Part shown: positions 4,976-5,417 of the stretch, one piece after another | Numbering within the stretch: the stretch's first letter is position 1 | Layout: each line of letters begins with the position of its first letter | Assembly: GCA_947377625.1 (NCBI GenBank) | Contig: CANCGR010000224.1 | Span: forward strand, 1-5,417 | Reading direction: 5' to 3' | Length of the DNA: 5,417 nucleotides | DNA from: Gammaproteobacteria bacterium | GTDB lineage: Bacteria > Pseudomonadota > Gammaproteobacteria > Pseudomonadales > Pseudohongiellaceae | Position numbers and translations under genes: made by a program | The notes under the pieces: model-generated | Databases searched by the model: none | What the model was told of the DNA's origin: nothing | What the model saw: only the letters and a program-made list of their open reading frames with translations

Positions 4976-5417
4976 ATGCGTGCGACGCAGCAAATATTCA
5001 GGGTAAGGCGCGAATACAACATCTGGGTGGGCAACCAGACGCTGGAAGACTATGCGCTGCGTTTTACCGCTACGCGTGCGCGGCGGTGGAGCATTGCGCG
5101 CGTTGGCATGACGGCGCTGGGCGCCACTGCCTTTCTCGCGCTGGAAGCCATCGCTGCTTCCATCACTCTCAACTACGGTTTTACCAATGCAGTAGCGGCG
5201 ATGCTCACGGTTGGCGTGGTGATTTTTATTACCGGCCTGCCGATCACCTACTACGCCGCCAAACACGGCCTCGACATCGACCTGCTGACGCGCGGTGCCG
5301 GCTTTGGCTATCTTGGCTCCACCATTACTTCGCTGATCTATGCGTCGTTCACGTTTATTTTCTTTGCGATAGAAGCCGCCATTCTTGCTTCCGCACTGCA
5401 GGCACTGCTCGGCATAC
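4976..5417 (+). CDS. NCS1-permease-like membrane protein, N-terminal part; probably a transporter-fused sensor kinase
   Basis: The reading frame is open from ATG 4976 to the window end (147 codons, 3' truncated). An in-frame TAG sits immediately before the ATG, and the next possible start (GTG 5027) would remove the family-like REYNIWVGNQTLEDYALRF segment, so ATG 4976 is firm. After a basic N-terminus come hydrophobic helices at about 43-65, 72-95 and 112-141. These contain features of the NCS1 nucleobase/cation symporter fold, such as ALEAIAASITLNYGFTNA and LLTRGAGFGYLGSTITS. From memory of the family, the REYN-x-WV-x-N-x-TLEDYALRF opening is typical of large proteins in which an NCS1-like domain precedes PAS/HisKA/HATPase and receiver domains. 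A plain cytosine/purine/allantoin permease remains possible because the C-terminal part lies outside the window. It is transcribed divergently from the hybrid kinase behind a sigma-54 promoter. The substrate or sensed ligand cannot be told. Confidence 0.85.
   Translation, partial: MRATQQIFRVRREYNIWVGNQTLEDYALRFTATRARRWSIARVGMTALGATAFLALEAIAASITLNYGFTNAVAAMLTVGVVIFITGLPITYYAAKHGLDIDLLTRGAGFGYLGSTITSLIYASFTFIFFAIEAAILASALQALLGI

Noticed and set aside
4895..5266. 123-codon minus-strand open frame over the NCS1-like gene
   Set aside because: It runs antisense to a recognisable membrane protein and through its promoter, with no domain or ribosome binding site.

Overview
The window reads as chromosomal DNA of a moderately GC-rich Gram-negative bacterium. 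A Beta- or Gammaproteobacterium is most likely, because it carries a LapG/LapD periplasmic adhesin-protease pair, a soluble PAS-PAS hybrid histidine kinase, and an NCS1-permease-like protein behind a sigma-54 promoter. No rRNA, tRNA, CRISPR array, phage gene or insertion sequence was seen. Genus-level assignment cannot be made from the sequence alone.

Layout. Bases 1-59 are the flank of an upstream gene or a leader. Bases 60-2713 (+) are a two-gene operon, lapG then lapD, separated by 26 bases with a good ribosome binding site. LapG is the calcium-dependent periplasmic cysteine protease that clips LapA-type surface adhesins. LapD is the inner-membrane c-di-GMP receptor that sequesters LapG when c-di-GMP is high. 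Together they set biofilm retention or release; the adhesin, its type I exporter and the diguanylate cyclases are not in this window. Bases 2724-4676 (-) encode a cytoplasmic hybrid histidine kinase (PAS-PAS-HisKA-HATPase-receiver) that converges on lapD. The two stop codons lie 10 bases apart inside one hairpin that could terminate both transcripts. Bases 4976-5417 (+) begin a divergently transcribed membrane protein, cut by the window edge. Its N-terminus looks like the NCS1 (cytosine/purine/allantoin permease) fold, of the type I believe is fused to histidine kinase modules.

The 299-base divergent intergenic region (4677-4975) is the richest non-coding part. It holds a sigma-70-like promoter for the kinase (minus strand), a small palindrome touching that promoter's -35 element, a perfect 14-bp inverted repeat, and a sigma-54 -24/-12 promoter directly abutting that repeat and pointing at the NCS1-like gene. 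The most useful prediction is that the transporter-like gene is RpoN-dependent, hence activated by an enhancer-binding protein and possibly tied to nitrogen or another RpoN-controlled nutrient response, with the 14-bp palindrome as a candidate operator.

No wholly new system is proven here. The best candidates for something under-described are the RpoN promoter/palindrome arrangement in front of the transporter-like gene, and the shared stop-codon hairpin between lapD and the kinase.
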